Below, piece by piece: positions 42,877-51,928 of a stretch of DNA of 64,000 nt. A program made the position numbers and the translations under genes. Origin of the DNA: Roseburia sp. 499 (lineage in GTDB: Bacteria > Bacillota > Clostridia > Lachnospirales > Lachnospiraceae). The DNA is taken from NCBI RefSeq assembly GCF_001940225.2, contig NZ_CP135164.1, positions 1,860,001-1,924,000 of the forward strand, written 5' to 3'. Position 1 is the first letter of the stretch. Every line of letters starts with the position of its first letter. Below the pieces are notes generated by a model. It made no database searches and was not told the origin of the DNA. It saw only the letters and a program-made list of their open reading frames with translations.

Positions 42877-43551
42877 TTATCTGTCTTCTATTTGCCAATC
42901 TATTGGTTCTATACCGTTTTCTTTCAAAAAAGTATTTGCCTGACTAAAATGCTTACATCCAAAAAAACCACGATATGCTGACAGTGGACTCGGATGCGGA
43001 GCCTTTAAAATCAAGTGTTTCGGATTTGTCAGCATGGGAATCTTGCTTTGCGCAGGTCTTCCCCACAACATGTAAACAATAGGTCGATCTTGTGCATTTA
43101 CTGCATTAATAATAGCATCTGTGAACTGTTCCCAACCTCTGCCTTGATGAGAATTTGCCTGATGTGCACGTACCGTCAACACTGTATTCAGCATTAGAAC
43201 GCCCTGCTCTGCCCACTTTACAAGATAGCCATTATTAGGAATTTTGCACCCCAAATCTTCGTGAAGTTCTTTATAAATATTGTCCAATGATGGTGGTATT
43301 TCCACATCTGGTTTTACAGAAAAGCAAAGTCCATGTGCCTGTCCCTGATTATGATAGGGATCTTGTCCTAATATCAATACCTTTACCTGACTCAATGGTG
43401 TCAGATGTAACGCATTAAAAATATCATCTGCCGGCGGATAAATTACTTTCGTATTATATTCTTCTTTTACAAACTTATACAGCTGAGCATAATACGGCTT
43501 CTTAAATTCATCGCCGATTGCCTGTAGCCAATCATTGTCTATCATTCCCAT
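42877..43551 (-). CDS. ung: Uracil-DNA glycosylase
   Basis: A 224-residue family 1 UDG. The water-activating motif is GQDPYHNQGQAHG, and the C-terminal HPSPLSAYRGFFG is the DNA-intercalation and minor-groove loop. It removes uracil from DNA in base excision repair. The start lies inside the end of hisF's intergenic DNA, 10 bases after the hisF stop, and AGAAGG precedes it. It ends at a strong terminator. Confidence 0.97.
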   Translation of the reverse strand: MGMIDNDWLQAIGDEFKKPYYAQLYKFVKEEYNTKVIYPPADDIFNALHLTPLSQVKVLILGQDPYHNQGQAHGLCFSVKPDVEIPPSLDNIYKELHEDLGCKIPNNGYLVKWAEQGVLMLNTVLTVRAHQANSHQGRGWEQFTDAIINAVNAQDRPIVYMLWGRPAQSKIPMLTNPKHLILKAPHPSPLSAYRGFFGCKHFSQANTFLKENGIEPIDWQIEDR

Positions 43552-43561
43552 GTCTTGCCTT

Positions 43562-44323
43562 CTATCTTCTAACTGGTATTTTACACTCAGCCAGATAATT
43601 CTTTAATTCCATAATTTCCAATTCCTTATAATGGAACAATGATGCTGCCAAAGCTGCATCTGCCTTTCCATCTGTAAGGGCTTCTTTAAAATGCTCCATA
43701 GTTCCGGCACCACCTGATGCAATCACCGGAATAGATACATTCTCTGCAATAGTTCTAGTCAGTTCTAAATCATATCCTGCCTTCGTTCCATCACAATCCA
43801 TACTAGTCAAAAGAATCTCTCCTGCGCCAAGCTGATTTGCCTTTATTGCCCATTCTACAGCGTCCAGACCAGTATCGATTCTACCACCGTTTTTATATAC
43901 ATTCCAGCCGCTTCCATCCTCTCGTCTTCTAGCATCAATGGCAACTACCACACACTGACTACCAAACTTATCCGCTGCATCACTGATAAGACGCGGCGTA
44001 TTGATTGCAGAGGAATTGATAGAAATCTTATCCGCACCTTCTCGCAACAATGCCTTAAAATCATCTACTGTACGAATTCCTCCACCTACGGTAAACGGAA
44101 TGAACACCTTTTCGGCTACCTTTCGTACCATATCTACTACCGTATTTCTGGCATCAGAAGACGCTGTAATGTCTAAGAACACCACCTCATCTGCACCAGC
44201 CTTGTCATAAGCTGCTGCTATCTCAACCGGATCTCCTGCATCACGCAGATTTACAAAATTTACACCTTTTACTACCCGTCCGTTATTTACATCAAGACAG
44301 GGAATGATTCTCTTCGTAAACAT
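43562..44323 (-). CDS. hisF: Imidazole glycerol phosphate synthase subunit HisF
   Basis: A 253-residue (beta/alpha)8 barrel. The catalytic acids are Asp11 ([16 protein letters not shown]) and the Asp in VVVAIDARR. It combines PRFAR with ammonia from HisH to give imidazole glycerol phosphate and AICAR, a step of histidine synthesis. hisH lies 2 bases upstream. No other his genes are in the window. GGGGAGGT precedes the ATG. Confidence 0.97.
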   Translation of the reverse strand: MFTKRIIPCLDVNNGRVVKGVNFVNLRDAGDPVEIAAAYDKAGADEVVFLDITASSDARNTVVDMVRKVAEKVFIPFTVGGGIRTVDDFKALLREGADKISINSSAINTPRLISDAADKFGSQCVVVAIDARRREDGSGWNVYKNGGRIDTGLDAVEWAIKANQLGAGEILLTSMDCDGTKAGYDLELTRTIAENVSIPVIASGGAGTMEHFKEALTDGKADAALAASLFHYKELEIMELKNYLAECKIPVRR

Positions 44324-44325
44324 CC

Positions 44326-44940
44326 TTATACCTCCCCTATCTTTGCAAAATTCTCTAAAATCTTAAGACCTACACTGCTGCTTTTTTCCGGATGGAACTG
44401 ACATGCAAAAACATTTTCTTTCTCTACAGATGCATGAATGTTCACACCATACTCCGTTACTGCCTTTACAATGCTTTCTTCTCTTGCCTTCAAATAGTAA
44501 GAGTGAACAAAATAGACAAAAGCTTCCTGGGAAATCCCCTGAAACAATCTCCCATTATTCTGCAGTTTCAATGAATTCCAACCAATATGCGGAATCTTAA
44601 GTCCCGGCTCCTCCGGAATCTTTACAATCTCACCATCCAAAATATGTAAACCTTCAACACCGCTGCTCTCTTCACTTCCTTCAAACAACAGCTGAAGTCC
44701 TAAACAAATACCAAGAAACGGCGTCTTTTTTTCTGCCACCTCTTTGATTACTTTGTCCAACTCATATTTTTTCAAGTTCTCCATTGCAACCCCAAAAGCA
44801 CCTACTCCCGGCAAAATCACCTTATCTGCCGCAAGAATTTCTTTTCTGTCACGCGTTATCACACTTTCCTGACCAAGAAAATTTAATGCCTTTTCCACGC
44901 TTTTGAGATTTCCTGCATCATAATCCACAATTGCTATCAT
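44326..44940 (-). CDS. hisH: Imidazole glycerol phosphate synthase subunit HisH
   Basis: A 204-residue class I glutamine amidotransferase. The nucleophile Cys is in [17 protein letters not shown], and the His-Glu pair in CQFHPEKSS. It makes ammonia from glutamine for HisF. Length is normal. GGAGAAACAGGAC precedes the ATG. With hisF and ung it forms a three-gene transcript. Confidence 0.97.
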   Translation of the reverse strand: MIAIVDYDAGNLKSVEKALNFLGQESVITRDRKEILAADKVILPGVGAFGVAMENLKKYELDKVIKEVAEKKTPFLGICLGLQLLFEGSEESSGVEGLHILDGEIVKIPEEPGLKIPHIGWNSLKLQNNGRLFQGISQEAFVYFVHSYYLKAREESIVKAVTEYGVNIHASVEKENVFACQFHPEKSSSVGLKILENFAKIGEV

Positions 44941-44957
44941 GTCCTGTTTCTCCTGTC

Positions 44958-46448
44958 CTAATCTTCTTCTGGTTCCAACCCTAACTCACTTATCACATCA
45001 TATACAGCATATGTAAATTCCTGCTTATCCTCCAGAGCGTATATCGCTCTAGCTTCATCAACAGACATCTGATAATTACTGCTCAACTTCTCTTCCATAC
45101 TCTGTAGCATCTTGTTGTATTCATTATCTACACCTGCCTCTGTAGCATCAGAAATAAAACGATCATATCTGCCAACACCGCAAATCAAAGCTGCCAATGC
45201 TTCACTATACATATTCTGACTCTGATATGCATCATAACTGTTTAATTGTTGTTGCAAATAAGCGGTCAGTTTCACCTTATTGTAAAATTCTAAATCTGCC
45301 TCTTTCATGTCCTTCTCATTTAAGCAACCATAGGCTTCTACATATTCTCCCTGGGCATAATAATCCTTAGCCTCAGAAAGAGCAGTACTATATCCTGTCA
45401 GATTACTCAACAGATTTACCAAAACTACAATAGACAGACCAAATAGCACAATTAGAACTACCGGCTTTTTCGGAAGAGGCTTTGACTTTACAACCGGTTC
45501 TTGATTCTGCAGTTTCAAGGCTTTCTTTTCGGCTTTTTCTTTTGCCTTTTGTTCCTTTAATGCTTGTTTTGCAGCTTTCTTTTCCGCCTTTTCCTGTGCT
45601 TTTTGCTCTTTTAATGCCTTCTTTTCCTCTTCTTTTTCTTTCTTTTTCTTTGCTGCTTCCTCTTCTTCTGATGAAGTATTCTGATTCTCTAATTCCAGCA
45701 AAGCGCTCATTTCTTCTTCCGAGAGGTTTTCAATCTCACTAGGCGCTATTTCAACGGCAGGCTTTTTCACAACCTCTTCTTCCTCTTCTCCAAATAAGGC
45801 AGCAGAAAGTCTTGCAAAAAATCCTTTCTTTTTCGCTTTCTTTATGTCTTCTTCCAATGAATTTTCTTCCTCTATCGAACTCTCTTTTTTCGGTTCCGCT
45901 TCCTTTTTTCCGCTTTCTTCGACATCCAGATTCAGACCTTCAATCTCTCTTGCCAGTTTTTCCGCCTCTGAAATATCTTCCGATTCTCCCAGTTCATCCA
46001 TTCCTTCTAGCGTATTTACGATATGGGAATCATCTGACGCATATCCCTGACCAATTTCATCTAGTGCCGGGTCATCTTCACTAAAATTTTTCAAAGATTC
46101 TTCAATGGATAAATCCCCATCTCCAAGTCCATCATCTAAATTACCATTTTTTACATTGTTTACGATAGAATCAATGCTGTCCATAAAATCGGGTGAGGTA
46201 CTGTCGTCCATTCCAAATTCTGTTTCCAATTCACTATCACTTGTGTCTGCCTTTGAAAACTCTGTTTCCATATTGGAATCCAAATCGTCTCCAAGACTTT
46301 TCTCAAATTCTTTCAAAAAATCTTCTTCATCGATTCCTGCCAACTCCTTATCGAAATCATCCCATACCTCTGCTGTTTTTCCTTCTTGATCCTTCTCATC
46401 ATCAATTTCTTTCAGCAATTCGTCCAGATATTCTTCTCTTTCGCCCAA
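44958..46448 (-). CDS. Acidic/Lys-rich single-pass membrane protein, 496 residues
   Basis: An unusual low-complexity protein. The first half is very acidic (many Asp/Glu), then a long Lys/Ala/Glu coiled coil (about residues 255-330). One transmembrane helix follows (PVVLIVLFGLSIVVLVNLLS), and a soluble C-terminal region of about 130 residues resembles TPR helices. The start is a TTG at 46448, because GGAGG lies 8 bases before it; a GTG three codons earlier overlaps the ribosome site. I do not recognise a function. Confidence 0.65.
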   Translation of the reverse strand: MGEREEYLDELLKEIDDEKDQEGKTAEVWDDFDKELAGIDEEDFLKEFEKSLGDDLDSNMETEFSKADTSDSELETEFGMDDSTSPDFMDSIDSIVNNVKNGNLDDGLGDGDLSIEESLKNFSEDDPALDEIGQGYASDDSHIVNTLEGMDELGESEDISEAEKLAREIEGLNLDVEESGKKEAEPKKESSIEEENSLEEDIKKAKKKGFFARLSAALFGEEEEEVVKKPAVEIAPSEIENLSEEEMSALLELENQNTSSEEEEAAKKKKEKEEEKKALKEQKAQEKAEKKAAKQALKEQKAKEKAEKKALKLQNQEPVVKSKPLPKKPVVLIVLFGLSIVVLVNLLSNLTGYSTALSEAKDYYAQGEYVEAYGCLNEKDMKEADLEFYNKVKLTAYLQQQLNSYDAYQSQNMYSEALAALICGVGRYDRFISDATEAGVDNEYNKMLQSMEEKLSSNYQMSVDEARAIYALEDKQEFTYAVYDVISELGLEPEED

Positions 46449-46514
46449 CTGCCGCACCTCCCGTATTTATTCTCTGACAATATTCTACCATATACCCAAA
46501 TATTACACAATATT

Positions 46515-47879
46515 CTAATTCTTGAAGCTGTGAATTGGTGCCGGAATACGGCCTCCTCTATTTACAAAATCATCACATGAATACTTATTTACCGGCATAA
46601 TTGGTGCATAACCAAATAATCCACCAAATTCTACAGTATCTCCTACATCCTTTCCAATAACCGGAATCAGACGTGCTGCTGTTGTCTTTTGATTTACCAT
46701 TCCAAGTGCCATTTCATCTGCAATAATACCAGAGATAGTAGTTGCCTTTGTATCTCCCGGAATTGCAATCATATCAAGTCCTACGGAACATACACAAGTC
46801 ATAGCTTCTAATTTTTCTAATGTAATAGCACCTGCTTCTACTGCATTAATCATACCTTGGTCTTCACTGACAGGAATGAAGGCTCCGCTTAAACCACCTA
46901 CATAAGAAGATGCCATAACACCACCTTTTTTCACCTGGTCATTTAACAGAGCAAGTGCTGCTGTAGTTCCCGGTGCACCTGCATATTCAAGACCGATTTC
47001 GCACAAACAATCCGCCACACTATCACCAATTGCCGGTGTTGGAGCTAATGACAAATCTACAATACCAAATGGAATTCCAAGCAATCTGGAAGCTTCCTGT
47101 GCTACTAACTGTCCTACACGAGTAACCTTAAAAGCCGTCTTTTTAATTGTCTCGCATAATACCTCAAAATTCTCACCGCGCACTTTTTCTAACGCTGTCT
47201 TTACAACACCAGGTCCACTAACACCTACATTAATAATTGCATCTGCTTCTGTTACTCCATGGAAAGCACCTGCCATAAACGGGTTATCATCCGGTGCATT
47301 ACAAAATACTACCAGTTTCATACAGTCTACGGAATCACGATCCTTAGAAAGTTCTGCCAGTTCTAACAGAATCTCACCCATTAATTTGACGCCATCCATA
47401 TTGATACCGGTTTTTGTGGATGCAAGGTTTACGGAACTACATACACGCTCCGTACGACAAAGAGCCATAGGAATAGAACGAATCAATAACTCATCTGCCT
47501 TTGTCATTCCCTTAGAAACTAATGCAGAATATCCTCCAATCAGGTTCACGCCTACTGCTTTTGCTGCTGCATCTAAAGTGTCTGCAATTGTTGCAAAATC
47601 TTCCGATGTCTTACATGCTGCTCCACCTATCAACGCAATAGGAGTTACAGAGATACGTTTATTCACAATTGGAATACCAAATTCATTTTCAATGGTTGTT
47701 CCAACAGATACTAAATCCTTTGCTACTGTTGTAATCTTATTATAAATATTTTCATTTAACTTTTTTAAGTCAGAATCAATGCAGTCTAACAGACTAATAC
47801 CTATGGTAATGGTACGTACATCCAAATTCTCCTGCTCTATCATCTTATTGGTTTCATTAACTTCCCATCTATTTATCAT
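46515..47879 (-). CDS. PFL family protein (UPF0210/DUF711)
   Basis: A 454-residue protein matching DUF711, a relative of the pyruvate formate-lyase/ribonucleotide reductase fold ([20 protein letters not shown], then [20 protein letters not shown]). Conserved Cys residues, such as [10 protein letters not shown], are present, but no glycyl radical motif is seen. Function is unknown. It is almost always linked to a small ACT-domain gene, as here (14 bases upstream). Confidence 0.92.
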   Translation of the reverse strand: MINRWEVNETNKMIEQENLDVRTITIGISLLDCIDSDLKKLNENIYNKITTVAKDLVSVGTTIENEFGIPIVNKRISVTPIALIGGAACKTSEDFATIADTLDAAAKAVGVNLIGGYSALVSKGMTKADELLIRSIPMALCRTERVCSSVNLASTKTGINMDGVKLMGEILLELAELSKDRDSVDCMKLVVFCNAPDDNPFMAGAFHGVTEADAIINVGVSGPGVVKTALEKVRGENFEVLCETIKKTAFKVTRVGQLVAQEASRLLGIPFGIVDLSLAPTPAIGDSVADCLCEIGLEYAGAPGTTAALALLNDQVKKGGVMASSYVGGLSGAFIPVSEDQGMINAVEAGAITLEKLEAMTCVCSVGLDMIAIPGDTKATTISGIIADEMALGMVNQKTTAARLIPVIGKDVGDTVEFGGLFGYAPIMPVNKYSCDDFVNRGGRIPAPIHSFKN

Positions 47880-47893
47880 GTCTGTACCACTCC

Positions 47894-48178
47894 TTAAATT
47901 CTGTGCATTTTATTAAAAATTTCTTCTTTCTGGCATTTGATTGTTACACCGATTTCTTCTCCAACCTGCTCTAATTCTTTGGAAATCTGGTCAAAGGACT
48001 TAGAAGCTCTCTGAAAATCTGCAATCATCATCATATTAAAGAAATCCTGTACGATAGTCTGACTGATATCCAATACGTTAATCTGATTATCTGAAAGGTA
48101 TGTACATACCTTTGCAATAATTCCTACAGTATCTTTTCCAACTACAGTAATAATGGTCTTGTCTGCTCTTTTTTCCAT
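47894..48178 (-). CDS. ACT domain-containing protein (UPF0237)
   Basis: A 94-residue protein that is essentially one ACT domain ([20 protein letters not shown]). The start at 48178 is preceded by GAGGAG; an in-frame ATG 21 bases earlier overlaps that site. ACT domains bind amino acids or other small ligands. The pairing with the DUF711 gene suggests it regulates or forms a complex with that protein. Confidence 0.9.
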   Translation of the reverse strand: MEKRADKTIITVVGKDTVGIIAKVCTYLSDNQINVLDISQTIVQDFFNMMMIADFQRASKSFDQISKELEQVGEEIGVTIKCQKEEIFNKMHRI

Positions 48179-48254
48179 AATGGTTCTCCTCTTTTTCAAA
48201 TATTCTTCTTTTTCTTTTTACTATACTAAAGTAAGTTTCTTAAACTTGCAAGTA

Positions 48255-49052
48255 CTAAATTTCTACAATTTGAGATACACTATCCCTTTTTGCTACCTGA
48301 ATCGGAAAATCAGATGCTTTATATGGATTATCTGCCATATCTACTTCCAATCGCACCGTTTCATAGGCAAGCTTTTCGTAATTGTTTTCTTTACTTAAAT
48401 GTCCTAATATAACTGTCTTAAAATTATCATGAAGCACTTCACTTAACAACTGTCCGGACAATTCATTGGACAAATGCCCCTTGTCTCCTAAAATTCGCTG
48501 TTTCAAATAGTAAGGATATGTTCCAACCTGAAGCATATGTACATCATGATTTGCCTCCAACAATAAAACATCCAGATGTTGCAGTTTTTCTACGATATAG
48601 TTATCATACCTTCCTAAATCTGTCATAACCGCCATGGATTTTCCCGGCTGCCTAAGAATATATGCGGTAGGCTGCGCTGCGTCATGGGAAATTGCCACAG
48701 GACTTACCGTAATATCACCAATGGTAAAGTCCACGTCCGGCTCAATCTCCACAAACAAATCTTCCGGTATCTTTCCTACATTCTTTGTGTTCAATATGGC
48801 TTCCTTAGTACCTTTCGTTGTATAAATAGGAATCCCGTATTTTCTGGATACCACTCCAAGTCCACTGATATGGTCAGAGTGTTCATGTGTTACAAGAATT
48901 CCATCAACATCTTTTGTAGTATGTCCAATAAAATTAAGTCCTTCCTCAATTCGTTTTCCGCTGATTCCGGTATCAATCATCAGACTTGTTGTTTCGGAAG
49001 CTGCGAAAATACAGTTTCCGCTACTTCCGCTTGCAATGCTACACAATTTCAT
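48255..49052 (-). CDS. MBL-fold metallohydrolase (YycJ/WalJ-like)
   Basis: A 265-residue metallo-beta-lactamase fold. The zinc motif is THEHSDHISGLG (HxHxDH), with later His and Asp ligands (SHDAAQ, LLLEANHD, LGHLSKENN). The N-terminal KLCSIASGSSGNC is the WalJ signature. WalJ-type enzymes are proposed 5'-to-3' exonucleases in mismatch repair and cell-wall stress pathways. The start overlaps the preceding fusion gene by 4 bases, so translation is coupled. Confidence 0.9.
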   Translation of the reverse strand: MKLCSIASGSSGNCIFAASETTSLMIDTGISGKRIEEGLNFIGHTTKDVDGILVTHEHSDHISGLGVVSRKYGIPIYTTKGTKEAILNTKNVGKIPEDLFVEIEPDVDFTIGDITVSPVAISHDAAQPTAYILRQPGKSMAVMTDLGRYDNYIVEKLQHLDVLLLEANHDVHMLQVGTYPYYLKQRILGDKGHLSNELSGQLLSEVLHDNFKTVILGHLSKENNYEKLAYETVRLEVDMADNPYKASDFPIQVAKRDSVSQIVEI

Positions 49053-51910
49053 AAAGTTTCATTCTCCCAGTATATTTCAATTACATCACCTTCACCTAGC
49101 ACTGCTGTGTAAGCTGGCATCTCACCATTTAACTTGGTAACAATTGCTCTTCCTCTTCCTTCATTTAGATTAAAATTGATTTTATCAAATACATCTACAA
49201 AAATATAAGAAGACTTTCCTGTCATGGTTATTGGCATACCATTTACCATAACATTTATTGTAGTAACTGCCTGTTCCGGTGCTTTTTCTTGTACTTCCGG
49301 CTTTTTCTGAATCGTTGGACGTATATCATTGTCTGATACCCGTTGAGATTCTAAGAACTTTGCCTCTAATTCTTCTTGCGTCAGTTCCCGCTCCTCTTCT
49401 TCCGTTTCTTCCTCTATCCAAGAAGTTCTTTCTGAAGCGTTCGTCATTACTTTCTGCTCTGTATCTTGTTCGACAACTTCTACATTACCGCTCTCTGCTG
49501 CTTCAGTCTCTTCTTTTGTTTCATCTTCCTGTGCAGTCCGATAGGACAACACTGCCCAATCAATAGAAAAGTTCTCATAGACCAACGTTCCCATATCTGC
49601 AGGCTTATTATTTACCAAAATCTCCTGGTCCATATCAACCTCTACATCCATGAACTCCATAACCTGACTAACAGTATAGAAACCTCTCATTTCAATATCA
49701 TCATTTTCCTGAATCTCATAATATGGTGGTTCCAGACTGCCATTTACTTCTGCAAACTTTGGACAGGTAACCATTTTCCCATTCACCTCAAAAGTAAGTG
49801 TTGCTGTTCCATATTCTTCCAGTTGTTCCAATCGGTAAGTTGCTGCATCTCCTGTAGTGGATGGTTCAATGGTAATCTCCATATTTGGTTCAAGCGGTGT
49901 ATTAATATTTCCCAATCTTCCATTCACACGAATGATTGCGGCATCTCCCGCATCTCCTCTTGCAATCCGCTTTCTTCCATTTACCGTAAAGTTAATTTCT
50001 TTTCCTCTCCGCGGGAACAACTGCTCTTTTGGAAATCCGGCCTGCAATGCCGCATCTACCACGGTCAGTTTGTTATTGTCATATAACTTAATTCTTTCTC
50101 CGTTAAAACGAACAAAGATGAAATTATTTTTCTGATCATAATAATTCAAACAGATTCCGATTGGAGTTACCAGAAGAGGGTCTTTCTTAATCTCCGGCTG
50201 TTCAAAGTGAATCTCCTGAAGCACCTCTTCACCACGAAGTGCCACACGTTCTTTCGGAAGTTCCAGTTCTTCTGCCAGATGTTCTACAAACCCATGCACT
50301 TTACCACCGCCACCTACTACAAAGGTAGCACTTACAGACTTATCACCGTTTAATTCCTTAATCTTATCCGCAATATCCGTGGTAAGCTTTTCTACCAGAG
50401 GCGCCACCAATTCCCATACCTCTGTGGCCGGAATAGTATGCTGAATCATCATAATATCCTGATATTCAATGGTCTCGTCTGTGGTAGACGCCAATTTAAT
50501 ATGTTCTGCAGTTTTAAAATCTACCAAGTAATGCTGTACAATAGCTTCTGTAATCTCATCTCCTGCACTCGGTATCATTCCGTAAGCGATAATACTTCCG
50601 TCTCTGGTAATAGAAATATCGCTTGTTCCTGCTCCTACATCCACCAATGCAATATTCAGCATACGAAATGCCTCCGGAATTGCAACATTGATAGCTGCGA
50701 TAGGCTCTAATGTCAGATTTGCCACTTGCATTCCCGCAAATTCTACCGCAGAATACAAACCATCTACTACGTCCTCAGGCAAGAAGGTTGCTATAAGTTC
50801 TTCGCTGATAACCTCTGCTTTATGACCTTCCAAATTAGAAATCACATCGCCGTTCAAATAATATTTTACGACAGAATATCCTACACAATAAAACTTAAAC
50901 TTAGTATCATTGTTCTCATTTAAAATTCTTTGTGCTTTTTCCACTCCCAACAAATCCATTGTATGAACATCTTCTCCGGTTACTACTGTTTCTTCCGGAT
51001 ACTCATATTCTACTGTAGTGTTTACCGTCTTTAACACACGTCCAGCGGCAGCAATACAGGTTTCTTCCAATTTTATATGGAGCTGCTCCTCTAACTGACG
51101 CTTCACTGCATGAATAGTTCTTCCTACTCTTCGGATATCATGAATCTGTCCGTCCAACATAGACCGGGTTTCATGCTGTTTTATACACTGCGCTGACACG
51201 ATAAATTCGTTTTCTTCCTTATAGCCTACAGTTCCTACTACATTTCTTGTTCCAATATCAAGTCCAAATACCAATGGGACTCCGTTTAGCTGTTGTTCCA
51301 TCTGTTTTGTATCTCCCTTACTTTTCATTACCTGTGCAATCTGATAAAAAGTCTCTTCTCTGGTACCATTATTATCAATCACTACCTGACATTTTTGCCG
51401 ATATACTTCTTCGGAAAGCTGACTACTAAAAATCTGTTCCACCTTTTCTTCCGAATAACCTCTGGTTTCCATCAAGCGAGCCTTCCGATTCTCCTTCGAT
51501 GTATAAATATACCACAATTCATCACATATTTCATCATAATGGTCTTCAATCAGAAGCGCAGCCTCAATCACAAGGTAATCCAATGATTCCATTTTTCTCT
51601 GTTCTGCAATCTCTTCCCGAATAAATTGCTTCACTGCCGGATGCACGATACCATTTACCTTTTTTCGCAATTCTTCGGAAGAAAAAAGTTCCTTCGCCAA
51701 TGCCTTGCGGTCTATATTCTCGTTATCTTCCTCATACACATCTGCCGGAAGAACACGAAGCAGTTTCTCATAGCATTCTGTTCCCGGCTTCATCAAATCA
51801 TGTGCGATTTTATCCGCAATGAGATTTTTTACTTTATAATTTTTTTCTAAATAATCCAGAATGGCGGACTTTCCTGCTCCTACTCCGCCGGTAATTCCAA
51901 TTACCTGCAT
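49049..51910 (-). CDS. coaE: Fusion of dephospho-CoA kinase (CoaE) and FtsA-like ATPase with beta-grasp repeats
   Basis: One uninterrupted frame of 953 codons. Residues 1-196 are a full-length CoaE: P-loop GGVGAGKS (8-15), lid and CoA regions (LIADKIAHDLM, VIEAALLIE). After a linker of about 8 residues, from Met204 on, comes an FtsA/actin-like ATPase: phosphate-1 FGLDIGTRNVVG (215-226), phosphate-2 DVGAGTSD (424-431), adenosine loop VVGGGGKVHG (531-540). The C-terminus has three related beta-rich segments (about 600-685, 704-785, 883-953) split by an acidic linker. Met204 (codon at 51301) has AAGGGAG 11 bases upstream, so the second half could also start alone. A lost stop between neighbouring genes is the simplest origin; a sequencing error at the junction is possible. 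Confidence 0.85.
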   Translation of the reverse strand: MQVIGITGGVGAGKSAILDYLEKNYKVKNLIADKIAHDLMKPGTECYEKLLRVLPADVYEEDNENIDRKALAKELFSSEELRKKVNGIVHPAVKQFIREEIAEQRKMESLDYLVIEAALLIEDHYDEICDELWYIYTSKENRKARLMETRGYSEEKVEQIFSSQLSEEVYRQKCQVVIDNNGTREETFYQIAQVMKSKGDTKQMEQQLNGVPLVFGLDIGTRNVVGTVGYKEENEFIVSAQCIKQHETRSMLDGQIHDIRRVGRTIHAVKRQLEEQLHIKLEETCIAAAGRVLKTVNTTVEYEYPEETVVTGEDVHTMDLLGVEKAQRILNENNDTKFKFYCVGYSVVKYYLNGDVISNLEGHKAEVISEELIATFLPEDVVDGLYSAVEFAGMQVANLTLEPIAAINVAIPEAFRMLNIALVDVGAGTSDISITRDGSIIAYGMIPSAGDEITEAIVQHYLVDFKTAEHIKLASTTDETIEYQDIMMIQHTIPATEVWELVAPLVEKLTTDIADKIKELNGDKSVSATFVVGGGGKVHGFVEHLAEELELPKERVALRGEEVLQEIHFEQPEIKKDPLLVTPIGICLNYYDQKNNFIFVRFNGERIKLYDNNKLTVVDAALQAGFPKEQLFPRRGKEINFTVNGRKRIARGDAGDAAIIRVNGRLGNINTPLEPNMEITIEPSTTGDAATYRLEQLEEYGTATLTFEVNGKMVTCPKFAEVNGSLEPPYYEIQENDDIEMRGFYTVSQVMEFMDVEVDMDQEILVNNKPADMGTLVYENFSIDWAVLSYRTAQEDETKEETEAAESGNVEVVEQDTEQKVMTNASERTSWIEEETEEEERELTQEELEAKFLESQRVSDNDIRPTIQKKPEVQEKAPEQAVTTINVMVNGMPITMTGKSSYIFVDVFDKINFNLNEGRGRAIVTKLNGEMPAYTAVLGEGDVIEIYWENETL

Positions 51911-51928
51911 AGGCCAAACTCCTTCTCC

